The position numbers were made by a program, and so were the translations under genes. From JAKFFN01 sp036675025 (lineage in GTDB: Bacteria > Sumerlaeota > Sumerlaeia > Sumerlaeales > Sumerlaeaceae), in assembly GCA_036675025.1 (NCBI GenBank), contig JAKFFN010000040.1, positions 1 to 52,711 on the forward strand: DNA of 52,711 nt. Reading direction: 5' to 3'. Below the pieces are notes generated by a model. It worked only from the letters and a program-made list of their open reading frames with translations. It did no database searches and was not told the DNA's origin. How positions within the stretch are numbered: the first letter of the stretch is position 1; each line of letters opens with the position of its first letter. This document shows positions 8,636 through 17,383 of the stretch, in pieces.

Positions 8636-11600
8636 ATGACCAATAAACGCACTCGCCACCCGATTGAAGACCTGCTTCAGGAACGCATTCTTATTCTCGA
8701 CGGAGCCATGGGCACCGTCATTCAGCAGTACAGGCTGGAAGAGGCTGATTACCGGGGCGAGCGCTTTAAAGACTTCGAGCGCGACGTGCGCGGCAATAAT
8801 GAGCTACTTAATCTGACCCAGCCCCAGATCATTAAAGAGATCCATGCTCGCTATTTCGCGGCTGGCGCCGATATCGTTGAGACAAATACCTTTAACGCCC
8901 AGGCCATTTCGATGGCTGATTACAACATGCAGGACCTGGCGGTCGAGCTTAACATGGAAGCCGCCCGCCTTGCACGCGAAGCCGCCGACGAAGCTACGGC
9001 TGCCGATCCCGCCAAGCCCCGCTTTGTCGCCGGTGCTATCGGACCTACAAACCGTTCTCTTTCCGTAGCGACAGACGTTAACGATCCATCGTTCCGCGCG
9101 AACGTGTTCCAGGATTTCGTTGATGCCTACAAGGTGCAGATCAAGGCCCTTATGGATGGCGGCGTTGATGTTCTGCTCGTGGAAACCATTTTCGATACGG
9201 CCGTCTCAAAGGCTGCCCTGTACGCAATAACAGAAGTCTTCGAGGAAACAGGCAAAGAATTGCCTGTGATGATGTCTCTGACCATCGTCGACAAGTCCGG
9301 GCGTAATCTATCCGGACAGGGTGCCGAGGCATTTTGGTACTCCGTGAACCATTTCCCGCTGCTATCGGTCGGTATTAACTGCGCCCTTGGTCCCAAGGAA
9401 ATGCGGTCCTACATTGAAGAGCTTCACAAACTGGCCGATTGCTACGTTTCCTGTTATCCGAATGCCGGTTTGCCCAATGCCATGGGCGGCTTCGATCTGG
9501 GTCCTGATGGTCTGGCCGAGGCGGTTGCGGATTTCGCCCGGGAAGGCTGGCTGAATTTTGCCGGCGGTTGCTGCGGCACCACGCCAGAACATATTGCCGC
9601 TCTCGCAAAAGCAGTGCATGGTATGGCTCCCCGCGTCCCGTCGAAACCGGAGCCTTTCCTCCGCCTTAGTGGACTTGAGCCGCTCGTCGTACGCCCGGAA
9701 TCCAATTTCATCAATATCGGCGAACGCACAAACATTACCGGCAGCCCGAAGTTTAAAAAGCTGATCCTTGCCGGGGATTATGAGCAGGCCATAAGTGTGG
9801 CGCGCCAGCAGGTAGAGAACGGCGCGGCTATAATCGACGTAAACATGGATGAGGGTATGCTGGACAGCGAAGCTGCCATGCAGAAGTTCCTTAACCTCAT
9901 TGGTGCTGAGCCGGAAGTCTCACGCGTTCCCATCATGATCGACAGCAGCCGCTGGTCGGTAATTGAAATCGGACTGCGCGCCATCCAGGGTAAAGGTGTC
10001 GTTAACTCCATCAGTCTTAAAGAAGGTGAAGATGAATTCCGTCGCCAGGCTAGCCTCATTCGCCGCTATGGTGCCGCTGTGGTTGTTATGGCTTTTGATG
10101 AACAGGGCCAGGCTGATAACACCGAGCGCCGGAAAGAGATCTGCAGCCGTGCCTACCGTATCCTCGTAGACGAAATTGGCTTTCCGCCCCAGGACATCAT
10201 TTTCGATCCCAACGTGCTTACCGTGGCAACGGGAATGGAGGAGCATAATGATTACGCCCGGGCTTTCATCGAAAGCACTGCGTGGATAAAAGAGAACCTG
10301 CCCCTGGCAAAAGTCAGCGGCGGCATTTCCAACGTCTCCTTTTCCTTCCGTGGTAATAATCCAGTGCGCGAAGCCATCCATGCCTCCTTCCTTTACCATT
10401 CCATCAAGGCTGGTTTGGATATGGGTATCGTCAATGCCGGCCAGCTGGAAGTTTACGAGGAAATTCCTAAAGACCTGCTTGAACTCGTGGAAGACGTGCT
10501 GCTGAACCGTCGGCCCGACGCAACCGAGCGGCTCGTCACCTTTGCTGAAACTTACAAGAAAGAAGCCACGGCAGAAGTAAAGGATGAAGCCTGGCGGCGC
10601 GGCAGCGTGGAAGAGCGCCTCTCTCACGCACTTGTTAAGGGTATAGTTGAGTATGTGGATGTGGACGTAGAGGAAGCACGTCAGAAATATCCGCGACCGC
10701 TGGACATCATTGAAGGTCCCCTGATGGACGGCATGGGCGTTGTGGGAGACCTCTTCGGCGCTGGAAAAATGTTCCTGCCGCAGGTGGTAAAAAGCGCCCG
10801 AGTAATGAAAAAGGCCGTCGCCATTCTGCTTCCCTACATGGAAGCGGAAAAATCCGGCGCTGCCAGAACGCAGGGAATCGTGGTAATGGCTACGGTAAAG
10901 GGAGACGTACACGACATCGGGAAGAACATCGTAGGCGTGGTTCTCGGCTGTAACAATTATACCGTCATTGATCTTGGCGTCATGGTTTCCAGCGATAAGA
11001 TCCTTGCAGCCGTACGCGAACACAATGCGGACATTGTCGGGCTGTCTGGTCTAATAACGCCTAGCCTGGATGAAATGGTGCACGTCGCGAAAGAGCTGAC
11101 CCGCGAAGGTTTTACGCTGCCCCTGCTTATCGGCGGAGCAACCACCAGCAAAGCGCACACGGCAGTTAAAGTTCAGCCGGCGTATACTGGCGGCCCGACT
11201 GTTCATGTGCTTGACGCCAGCCGTGTCGTTAACGTCGCCAGTAATCTGCTTAGCGCGGATAACCGCGAGACTTATGTCCAGAAGATTGCAGTCGAGTACG
11301 AAGAAGCGCGGAAAAAACATGAGGCCGGACAGACAAAGCGCACTTTACTCTCCATTGAAGACGCCCGTGCCAATGGCCCGAATTTCGACTGGAGCACGGT
11401 CGATATTCCCACTCCGAGTTTCACTGGTATCCGCACGATCAACCCGGTTCCTCTTGAAGACATATTGCCGTTTGTCGACTGGTCACCGTTTTTTCATGCG
11501 TGGGAACTTCGAGGCCGCTACCCGCAGATTCTGGAGGATAAAGTCGTAGGCGAAGCCGCGACAGATCTGTGGAAGGATGCGCAGGCAGTTCTTAAGATGA

Positions 11601-12316
11601 TTCTCGACCAAAAGCTCATCACTGCGGCGGCCGTCTACGGTTTCTGGCCAGCCAACTCCGTCGGAGATGACATAGAGTTGTACACCGACGACACCCGCAG
11701 CGAGGTCCTTACCCGATTCCACATGCTGCGCGCCCAGGGCGTTACTTCAGGCGGCCGTCCAAATCTCTCCCTTGCAGACTTTATCGCGCCGAAAACAACC
11801 GGCCGGCCGGATTACCTTGGGGCTTTCGCGGTTACGGCAGGACACAATGCCGACGAGGCAGCGGCTGAATTCCGCGCAAACCATGACGACCACACTGCCA
11901 TTATGATTAAAGCATTGGCAGATCGGCTGGCTGAAGGCTGCGCAGAGATGCTCCACAAGCGCGTTCGCGATGAATGGGGTTATGGTGTTTCAGAAGCGCT
12001 GACCAATGACGATCTCATTGCAGAAAAGTACCGCGGTATTCGGCCGGCTGCCGGATATCCTGCCTGTCCGGATCACACCGAAAAGCGCATCCTGTTTGAT
12101 CTACTGGACGCTCCTGGCCGCGCTGGGATTACCTTAACCGAAAGCTGCGCCATGCACCCCGGTGCAGCTGTGAGTGGGCTTTATTTCGCGCATCCAGAAG
12201 CTCAATATTTCCCGGTAAGCAAGATTGGCAAAGACCAGGTAGAGGATTATGCCCGCAGAAAAGGCGATACCGTAGAAGAAATCGAGAAATGGCTGGCCCC
12301 CAACCTAAATTACTAA
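8636..12316 (+). CDS. metH: Cobalamin-dependent methionine synthase MetH, full length
   Basis: A 1226-residue cytosolic enzyme transferring the methyl group of methyltetrahydrofolate to homocysteine through methylcobalamin; E. coli MetH has 1227. Domains in order: homocysteine-binding (about 1-335) with zinc ligands Cys249, Cys312 and Cys313 (GINC, GGCCGTTPEH); pterin-binding (about 355-620, NIGERTNITGSPKF); cobalamin-binding cap and Rossmann domain (about 650-890) with the axial-ligand motif D-V-H-D-I-G, His759; and the SAM-dependent reactivation domain (about 900-1226, RPAAGYPACPDH and ESCAMHPGAAVSG). All key residues are present. No cobalamin or SAM riboswitch was recognised in the 155 nt upstream, which is shared with the divergent sulfatase. 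A rho-independent terminator follows. Confidence 0.98.
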   Translation: MTNKRTRHPIEDLLQERILILDGAMGTVIQQYRLEEADYRGERFKDFERDVRGNNELLNLTQPQIIKEIHARYFAAGADIVETNTFNAQAISMADYNMQDLAVELNMEAARLAREAADEATAADPAKPRFVAGAIGPTNRSLSVATDVNDPSFRANVFQDFVDAYKVQIKALMDGGVDVLLVETIFDTAVSKAALYAITEVFEETGKELPVMMSLTIVDKSGRNLSGQGAEAFWYSVNHFPLLSVGINCALGPKEMRSYIEELHKLADCYVSCYPNAGLPNAMGGFDLGPDGLAEAVADFAREGWLNFAGGCCGTTPEHIAALAKAVHGMAPRVPSKPEPFLRLSGLEPLVVRPESNFINIGERTNITGSPKFKKLILAGDYEQAISVARQQVENGAAIIDVNMDEGMLDSEAAMQKFLNLIGAEPEVSRVPIMIDSSRWSVIEIGLRAIQGKGVVNSISLKEGEDEFRRQASLIRRYGAAVVVMAFDEQGQADNTERRKEICSRAYRILVDEIGFPPQDIIFDPNVLTVATGMEEHNDYARAFIESTAWIKENLPLAKVSGGISNVSFSFRGNNPVREAIHASFLYHSIKAGLDMGIVNAGQLEVYEEIPKDLLELVEDVLLNRRPDATERLVTFAETYKKEATAEVKDEAWRRGSVEERLSHALVKGIVEYVDVDVEEARQKYPRPLDIIEGPLMDGMGVVGDLFGAGKMFLPQVVKSARVMKKAVAILLPYMEAEKSGAARTQGIVVMATVKGDVHDIGKNIVGVVLGCNNYTVIDLGVMVSSDKILAAVREHNADIVGLSGLITPSLDEMVHVAKELTREGFTLPLLIGGATTSKAHTAVKVQPAYTGGPTVHVLDASRVVNVASNLLSADNRETYVQKIAVEYEEARKKHEAGQTKRTLLSIEDARANGPNFDWSTVDIPTPSFTGIRTINPVPLEDILPFVDWSPFFHAWELRGRYPQILEDKVVGEAATDLWKDAQAVLKMILDQKLITAAAVYGFWPANSVGDDIELYTDDTRSEVLTRFHMLRAQGVTSGGRPNLSLADFIAPKTTGRPDYLGAFAVTAGHNADEAAAEFRANHDDHTAIMIKALADRLAEGCAEMLHKRVRDEWGYGVSEALTNDDLIAEKYRGIRPAAGYPACPDHTEKRILFDLLDAPGRAGITLTESCAMHPGAAVSGLYFAHPEAQYFPVSKIGKDQVEDYARRKGDTVEEIEKWLAPNLNY

Positions 12317-12346
12317 AGTCTTACTTTAAGATAGAACGTGTTAGAT

Positions 12347-12380
12347 TGCCGCCGGCAGACTTGGACGGCGGCATTTTTTT
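12347..12380 (+). terminator. Rho-independent terminator of metH
   Basis: TGCCGCC (12347-12353) pairs with GGCGGCA (12367-12373) around a 13-nt loop, followed directly by seven T. It lies 30 nt after the metH stop and separates metH from the prepilin block. Confidence 0.85.
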
Positions 12381-12425
12381 GCTATGTTTTACTTAATTCC
12401 AGTCGCCTCAACCGTGCATAAAAAT

Positions 12426-12439
12426 AGTGCGAAGGTTCA
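12426..12439 (+). promoter_or_regulatory. 14-nt box shared by prepilin copies A and C
   Basis: AGTGCGAAGGTTCA here matches AGTGGGAAGGTTCA at 19462-19475 with one difference. The two boxes lie almost the same distance ahead of the first gene of their cassettes (106 and 104 nt between box and GTG). Copy B has no recognisable equivalent. It may be a regulator site or leftover homology from duplication. Confidence 0.35.
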
Positions 12440-12545
12440 TGTTTTCCTTGCAATCAAACTCCAAGCTGTTTAAGGAATAACTACAGCAGTAAAACTCATT
12501 TTTAAGCAATACTCTCAGTCAGTACAAAAGAGGCAGTGTAACCCT

Positions 12546-13079
12546 GTGTTCCGCTTTATGGAAATACACCGGGCGCGTCCTCGGCCCCAGACCCAGGCAC
12601 GCCTTACACGTCCTCATCTCAGTTGCAGTCAATGTCAGTGCAGCAGGATGAGCCCGCGCGGCCACACCTTTGTGGAAGTCATGATCACAATGGTGATAGT
12701 TATGATAACCGCTATCGGCACCATCAGCGCTATCGTGTACAGCCGCATCAACATGGAGCTAGAGAAGCAGCGCGTTACGGCTCTTAACTACTGCCGCCAG
12801 TCCATGGAAGCCATCCAGGCTCTTGATGACGCCTTCGCCTCTACAAAGGTTCTGGTGCCCTTTAATGCTCCCGGCGTTGAAGATCTCAATGCCAACGTCA
12901 CGATTGAATACTTCAAGCTGAACACCAACGGCACCGTCGACTGGAACACATCAATGACGGCGGCTTCGCTTGATGAGCCCGTGTTTACGCGAGTGTCTGT
13001 AGCATGGGTACCCTATGGCTCGCTTACCCGCCCGCAGGAAGTCTCCATGTCTGCAGTAATCACCCGGGGAATCGACTGA
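12546..13079 (+). CDS. Prepilin cassette copy A, gene 1: PilV-like type IV prepilin
   Basis: A 177-residue type IV pilin-like protein. The prepilin peptidase site is predicted at SPRG|HTFVEVMITM, with Glu5 and a hydrophobic helix of about 25 residues after it, then NMELEKQRVTALNYCRQSMEAIQ, a conserved amphipathic continuation in all three copies. Exported and processed at the inner membrane if a prepilin peptidase exists in the genome. The leader before the cleavage site is long, 39 residues from GTG 12546; that GTG is supported by the CCCTGTG context common to the three copies, although ATG 12648 (MSPRG) would give a short conventional leader. The C-terminus ...TRGID contains the Shine-Dalgarno of gene 2, whose ATG is 1 nt after the stop. 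Confidence 0.82.
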   Translation: MFRFMEIHRARPRPQTQARLTRPHLSCSQCQCSRMSPRGHTFVEVMITMVIVMITAIGTISAIVYSRINMELEKQRVTALNYCRQSMEAIQALDDAFASTKVLVPFNAPGVEDLNANVTIEYFKLNTNGTVDWNTSMTAASLDEPVFTRVSVAWVPYGSLTRPQEVSMSAVITRGID

Positions 13080-13080
13080 C

Positions 13081-13737
13081 ATGCGCTGTTTCTTTACCCG
13101 CCCTACCCGCGGCATATCGCTCGTCGAACTCGTTATCTCCATCGGAATTATGGCGTTCATCTTTTCCGCCATGGCCTATATGACCTTTGCCACCGGCCGC
13201 AACAGCCTGGTCATTCGTGAGCAGGCACGTTCCCAGAACCAGGCCGGTTCGGCATCTGAACGCATAGCCGCAACATTACGAAATGCCCGGTTCATGAAGG
13301 GCTATAGCACCGATGACATCTCTACTACGCTCACCCGCCTGGTATACGAAATTCCCGATCCATCTGAAGATGACGGAGTTCGTGAGGGCGTGGTCGCGTT
13401 TGTGCCGGCAACCAACGCCAATACCTCTGACGGCGTAATCAAGGTTTTTGAAAACGCCGACGATTTCTCACCCGATACCCTTGAAGAGACAAAAGCCGAC
13501 TGGGAATACTCCTTTATCCAGGATTTCGCGGTCCGCTTCCACTCCCCTTCCTGGATCACCCTGACCATCAGCTACACGTACCGGGGTTTTACGTTATCAA
13601 CAACTGACTCGGATAACGATGGCGTGCAAGACAGTCTGCTCGCCGGACAGTTCCAGACAGACATCATCGCCAAGAACCACCATCCCGGGGAAAGTGCTCA
13701 CTATGCAGAAACTACTAACACCCTCATGCAACTATAA
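13081..13737 (+). CDS. Prepilin cassette copy A, gene 2: PilW/PulJ-like prepilin
   Basis: A 218-residue prepilin. Short basic leader MRCFFTRPTRG, then ISLVELVISIGIMAFIFSA with Glu5, typical of class III N-methylated pilins. After the helix comes TFATGRNSLVIREQARSQNQAGSASERIAATLRNA, shared with copies B and C and resembling the minor pilins PilW/PulJ. Near the C-terminus a calcium-loop-like run, DSDNDGVQD, is followed by AKNHHPGESAHYA. The DNA for HHPGES carries GGGGAAAG, the probable Shine-Dalgarno of gene 3, which begins 35 nt before this gene stops. ATG 13081 has CGGGGA 10 nt upstream, inside gene 1. Confidence 0.83.
   Translation: MRCFFTRPTRGISLVELVISIGIMAFIFSAMAYMTFATGRNSLVIREQARSQNQAGSASERIAATLRNARFMKGYSTDDISTTLTRLVYEIPDPSEDDGVREGVVAFVPATNANTSDGVIKVFENADDFSPDTLEETKADWEYSFIQDFAVRFHSPSWITLTISYTYRGFTLSTTDSDNDGVQDSLLAGQFQTDIIAKNHHPGESAHYAETTNTLMQL
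13687..13694 (+). promoter_or_regulatory. Shine-Dalgarno of copy A gene 3, inside gene 2
   Basis: GGGGAAAG precedes ATG 13703 by 8 nt and lies within codons for the conserved peptide HHPGES of gene 2. The same position is occupied by GGAGAAAG-type sequences in copies B and C. Confidence 0.7.
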
Positions 13738-15670
13738 ATCCCAGCGCCGGGGCACCGCGCTTGTAGGCGCTCTCGTCAGCGTTGGCATCATCACCATGAT
13801 CGTCGGCATTATGCTTTCCAGTAGCAACACCGCCGTTCGTGCCTCGCGGGACAAGATACTTTTTGAAGAGGCTTACCAGGCTGCCGTGAGCGGTACCCAT
13901 GTTGCCCGCGCCTGGATTATCGATCCTGAACTCGGGGCAGACATGGCGGGAAACGGTAATATTGAAACCGAACTGACAGCAATTGTAAACGCGGCGAAAA
14001 AGATGAGCGAGGACGTGATTGAGTCGAATTATGCCCTCGCAGATGCATCCCCTTCCCAGGCGAAATCTACCTGGTTTTCTAATATCGGCAATGCAACGCC
14101 GCTGAGTGACGGCCGGTATGTACTCTACACCTTTCCGCAAAACGCGGGCAGAGTGGCGTCTTTTGAGAATGGCAAAGACAATAAACAGTTTAACACCAGC
14201 TTGTTCCAGGGTGGTTCAGCCAGTGATCTTAAAAATTACGTCGATATGGTGCGGATCACTACGCCCGGTACCTCCGACGAGACGACCTGTTCGCTTCGTC
14301 AGACTTCTCTGATTATTGAGGCCCGCGGCGTTTCGGAATACGCCGGTACGAAAAAGGAACGGGTGGTGCAGCAGCGCGTGCTGGTTTATCCTAATGACAC
14401 CGGTATCCCACTTCTTAAATCCAACGCAGCCATCATTACCCAGGCCGGCCTTACCATTGGCGGTTCCAGTCACATCAATGTGCATTGGGGTCCGGTGCTG
14501 GCCAAAGAAGATCTGGAGTTGCTGGGGATGACATTGACCAAGCCTACAGACCCGACTCTGCCGTGGTCTCTTGCGCCTTCTTATGATACCTTCAAAAAGT
14601 ATAACGGGGCCGGAACTTACACTTACAACCTGCCGGACTTTACGGGGACGGAGGTGGTCGATGAATGGCTGTCGTGGGAAACCGGCGTTGCCGGGCGCTT
14701 GATGGCTGACTCGGGAGCCGATCCGTTGTTTAAAGACGTCGCTCTGGCCCCCGGGCAGCAGATAACGGATTTCTTCGCCCAGCTGGTTAACGGTGATTTC
14801 GCTGCCCTGAACCCGGGGCTTACGCCTACGGAGCTGCATCTCGACGGCAAGTATGAGCTGGCAGGAACTTCGCTGGACTCTCCTGAAAACTACAACGGCA
14901 TTCTTACGGAGACGGAGGAAGCGGGCACATGGCAAGGGGCGCTTGTCCAGGGCGATCCGGCGGTGGATGCGGCAGTTGATGAGTTCTTCGCCGCCAACAA
15001 TTACGCGAAGCTGAAAGCCTACGCCATAGATCATAACAGCTACATCCGCATTACTGCCGCAGGCATGGTGAACGCCGTTGGTAATCCGCTTTGGGTAGAC
15101 CCGGCAACCAAACAGATGTCGGACGTTCGCCAGTCGAATTCGTGGAAGCGCCTGACGGACCTGGAACAGATCAGCATGGAATCGCTGGTGCCGCCAGACT
15201 ATGACCCGCTTACAAATACTACGTTGGACGATAGGCTGCTTTTTGTCGACAGTGAAGGGCAGTCGCCGGATGCGCCTATCAGCGGCGTTGTTACCATTAA
15301 CCCGAAGTTTTTCTGGAAGGGCATCATGTATGTTAATGGCAGCCTGGATTCCGGCGGGGCGGGTGATGCTCCGACGGTTATTCTTCGGACGCCTGATGAG
15401 TACCTGGATGAGTCTCTGCCGGGGCATGCAGTGAGCAGCATGCTGGTGGAAGGGATTCTGATTGTTAATGGAACGGTTACTTCTCGCGGCAATATGACGA
15501 TCTATGGCACGCTGGCTGGCAAGGGCACGATCGACCTGGGTGGTACTCCCAGCATATTCTATAATCCGGCCAATGGCAATGGGCGCATTAAAGACACTGA
15601 CCCGGAAGCCAGCCTGATCCGGCTGATTGCAGGCCGACTTTATGAGCCGGAGACGGCTTTCCTGCCGTAG
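13703..15670 (+). CDS. Prepilin cassette copy A, gene 3: large PilX/GspK-like tip protein
   Basis: A 655-residue exported protein with a prepilin-type N-terminus (QRRG|TALVGALVSVGIITMIVG) in which position 5 of the mature chain is Gly, not Glu. The following segment SSSNTAVRASRDKILFEEAYQAAVSGTH is kept in all copies. The rest is a large external part. Near the C-terminus GIMYVNGSL, GILIVNGTVTSRG and NMTIYGTLAGKGTIDLGGTP recall the repeated strands of PilX C-terminal and bactofilin-like folds. Lack of Glu5 is known for GspK, which caps the pseudopilus tip; the same role is inferred. ATG 13703 matches the start position in copies B and C; an upstream in-frame GTG (13694) has no properly spaced ribosome site. 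Overlaps gene 2 by 35 nt. Confidence 0.78.
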   Translation: MQKLLTPSCNYKSQRRGTALVGALVSVGIITMIVGIMLSSSNTAVRASRDKILFEEAYQAAVSGTHVARAWIIDPELGADMAGNGNIETELTAIVNAAKKMSEDVIESNYALADASPSQAKSTWFSNIGNATPLSDGRYVLYTFPQNAGRVASFENGKDNKQFNTSLFQGGSASDLKNYVDMVRITTPGTSDETTCSLRQTSLIIEARGVSEYAGTKKERVVQQRVLVYPNDTGIPLLKSNAAIITQAGLTIGGSSHINVHWGPVLAKEDLELLGMTLTKPTDPTLPWSLAPSYDTFKKYNGAGTYTYNLPDFTGTEVVDEWLSWETGVAGRLMADSGADPLFKDVALAPGQQITDFFAQLVNGDFAALNPGLTPTELHLDGKYELAGTSLDSPENYNGILTETEEAGTWQGALVQGDPAVDAAVDEFFAANNYAKLKAYAIDHNSYIRITAAGMVNAVGNPLWVDPATKQMSDVRQSNSWKRLTDLEQISMESLVPPDYDPLTNTTLDDRLLFVDSEGQSPDAPISGVVTINPKFFWKGIMYVNGSLDSGGAGDAPTVILRTPDEYLDESLPGHAVSSMLVEGILIVNGTVTSRGNMTIYGTLAGKGTIDLGGTPSIFYNPANGNGRIKDTDPEASLIRLIAGRLYEPETAFLP

Positions 15671-16193
15671 TCAAACTCTAGACGTTCCTGGGCCAAAAGT
15701 TTTCCACAGGCTGAAAAAAAAATTTAACTGTAATTGCATTAAGTCTTGTTGTGCCAATGCGCTTAATCGATATATTAAGTACATAAGTATAATGCAAAAA
15801 TGGAGAATTGAGCAAGGGGGACGGCTTAATTGGAGGAAGGGTAACCGGGAGTTGAACTTGCAGGGGCGCGCTCCGCGCAGAGGCAGAGCGGCGCCAGGTC
15901 GCCGCACTCCAGGACGAGGTCGTGCGAGTGGCGATTTGGGCGGCAAGCGTAGGTGTGGTATTTTCAGGTGTGTTTTTCATGGTAGAGGTTTTGTCATGGG
16001 AAAACGGGATGCGGAATTCCCGCATGGGTACTTACAGACCCTTACGGCCTCCCAAAATGAGAAAAGCTGAGGGGCAACTGCACTTTTCGCCGGCACCCGA
16101 ACTTTTTTATTGATTTTTTCCAAAGGACTGAGCGTATCTACCCGCGAAGTTAAGCAGCACTGTTAATTTGAAAACTTCTATGAGGTATGCCCT
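15671..16193 (+). other. 523-nt intergenic region before copy B, with hairpins and a promoter-like site
   Basis: No convincing gene. The first part is A/T rich with TTGTGC (15749-15754), a 16-nt spacer and TATATT (15771-15776), a possible sigma-70 promoter. A GC-rich hairpin follows (GGCGCGCTC 15865-15873 with GAGCGGCGCC 15886-15895, one bulge) and then ATGCGG-AATTC-CCGCAT (16009-16025). A short frame from GTG 15922 encodes a hydrophobic start (VAIWAASVGVVFSGVFFMV), but at 63 codons with no similarity I recognise it is not called. The stretch could be a structured leader for copy B or eroded DNA. Confidence 0.4.
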
Positions 16194-16727
16194 GTGATCC
16201 GAAGCTTGGACAAAACCGGGGCGCGACTCGGCCGTGATCGAACGGTTCTGGCGCGCTGCTTCCGGTACCATCGTTCTCTGTCGATCGTCGAATCTAAAAA
16301 GTGTCGGGGCATGTCCCTCGTTGAAGTTGTTATCTGTCTCCTTATTGTCATGATGGCAGCCATTGCCACCATTGGAGCCATTACTTACACCCGTCTCAAC
16401 ATGGAAATGGAAAAGCAGCGCCTGGCTGCCCTGAACTTCTGCAGGCAATCCATGGAGGCGATGCAGTCTCTGGATACTGCCTATGCGGGCAGCAAGAGCC
16501 TGGTTCCTTTTAATGCACCGGGTATTGAGGACCTAAACGCAAACATTCGCGTAGAATATTTCAAGCTTAACCCGGAGGGCACAGTGGACTGGAACACGTC
16601 TCTGACCGCTCCCCTGCTGGAAGAGCCGGTTTTTGCCCGGGTGTCAGTCTCGTGGATTCCCTACGGCACGCAGGAACGGCCGCAGGAAGTTTCGATGTCT
16701 ACGGTTCTTACGAGGGGGATTGATTGA
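16194..16727 (+). CDS. Prepilin cassette copy B, gene 1: PilV-like type IV prepilin
   Basis: A 177-residue paralogue of the first genes of copies A and C. Cleavage is predicted at KCRG|MSLVEVVICLLIV with Glu5; the helix continues into NMEMEKQRLAALNFCRQSMEAMQ. The segment LVPFNAPGIEDLNANI and the C-terminus EVSMSTVLTRGID are nearly the same in all copies. The leader is 39 residues from GTG 16194, which has GAGG 8 nt upstream and the shared CCCTGTG context. Its last codons (ACG AGG GGG ATT GAT) form the GAGGGGGA Shine-Dalgarno for gene 2, whose ATG overlaps this stop codon (TGATG). Confidence 0.83.
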   Translation: MIRSLDKTGARLGRDRTVLARCFRYHRSLSIVESKKCRGMSLVEVVICLLIVMMAAIATIGAITYTRLNMEMEKQRLAALNFCRQSMEAMQSLDTAYAGSKSLVPFNAPGIEDLNANIRVEYFKLNPEGTVDWNTSLTAPLLEEPVFARVSVSWIPYGTQERPQEVSMSTVLTRGID

Positions 16728-17383
16728 TGAGTATTTTAACGCTCAGCCGTAAACGCGCTTATACTTTGACGGAAGTTATGGTGTCCACAGCGATAATGTC
16801 GCTGATCTTTGGGGCGCTGGCCTACATGACGTTTGTTACCGGGCGCAGCACGTTCCAGGTTCGCGAGCAGGCCCTGTCGCAGATGCAGGCGGCTTCGGCC
16901 GCGGAACGAATTACCAATACGCTGAGGAACGCCGCCTCTTTCCGGGTCTATGGCACTGACGATATCGCTACGACCCTTACCCGTGTGCAGTATGATATTC
17001 CTGATGCCACAAGGCCGTCCGGCTACAGAACCGGCATCGTGGTGTATGTGCCGGCTACGGACAAAAATGCTTCTGACGGCGTGGTTAAGATCTTTGAAAA
17101 TGCCAGCGCCTACAGCCCCGGCACTGTAAAAACCACACGGGCGCCATGGGAGTACGAGGGGATCCAGGATTTTTCGGTGGTATTTAATTCGCCGTCCTGG
17201 CTGACGATCAGCGCCTCTTATAACTACCGCGGCTTCCGCAACCTTAAGGCTGATACTGACGGCGACGGCATTGATGACTACCGACTCGCCGGAGAATTTC
17301 TGACGGACGTTATCGCAAAAAACCACCATCCAGGAGAAAGTGCGCAATATGCAGACACTACGACCACGCTTTTCACTCTGTAA
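16727..17383 (+). CDS. Prepilin cassette copy B, gene 2: PilW/PulJ-like prepilin
   Basis: A 218-residue prepilin. MSILTLSRKRA|YTLTEVMVSTAIM has Ala where Gly is usual at -1 and keeps Glu5. The helix and the VREQALSQMQAASAAERITNTLRNA block match copies A and C. The calcium-loop-like DTDGDGIDDYRLAGEF precedes AKNHHPGESAQYA. ATG 16727 overlaps the gene 1 stop by 1 nt and has GAGGGGGA 7 nt upstream; TTG 16724 is possible but unlikely. The last 35 nt also encode the start of gene 3. Ala at -1 is tolerated by some prepilin peptidases; whether it is processed here is not known. Confidence 0.83.
   Translation: MSILTLSRKRAYTLTEVMVSTAIMSLIFGALAYMTFVTGRSTFQVREQALSQMQAASAAERITNTLRNAASFRVYGTDDIATTLTRVQYDIPDATRPSGYRTGIVVYVPATDKNASDGVVKIFENASAYSPGTVKTTRAPWEYEGIQDFSVVFNSPSWLTISASYNYRGFRNLKADTDGDGIDDYRLAGEFLTDVIAKNHHPGESAQYADTTTTLFTL
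17332..17340 (+). promoter_or_regulatory. Shine-Dalgarno of copy B gene 3, inside gene 2
   Basis: AGGAGAAAG lies within the codons for HHPGES of gene 2 and 8 nt before ATG 17349. It is the best Shine-Dalgarno match of the three cassettes. Confidence 0.75.

Noticed and set aside
9920..11023. 367-codon frame antisense to metH, and 403-codon frame antisense to copy A gene 3 (14216-15427)
   Set aside because: Long antisense frames arising from the codon bias of the real genes opposite; the translations have no domain pattern and no ribosome sites.
15678..16025. 115-codon minus-strand frame in the gap before copy B
   Set aside because: Low-complexity Arg/Ser/Thr-rich translation, no ribosome site and no family resemblance; it is antisense to the hairpin region and looks like a chance frame.
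15922..16113. 63-codon plus-strand frame with a hydrophobic start
   Set aside because: Possible small membrane protein, but short, with only a weak GAGG two bases before the GTG and no recognisable relatives; left as a note in the region entry.
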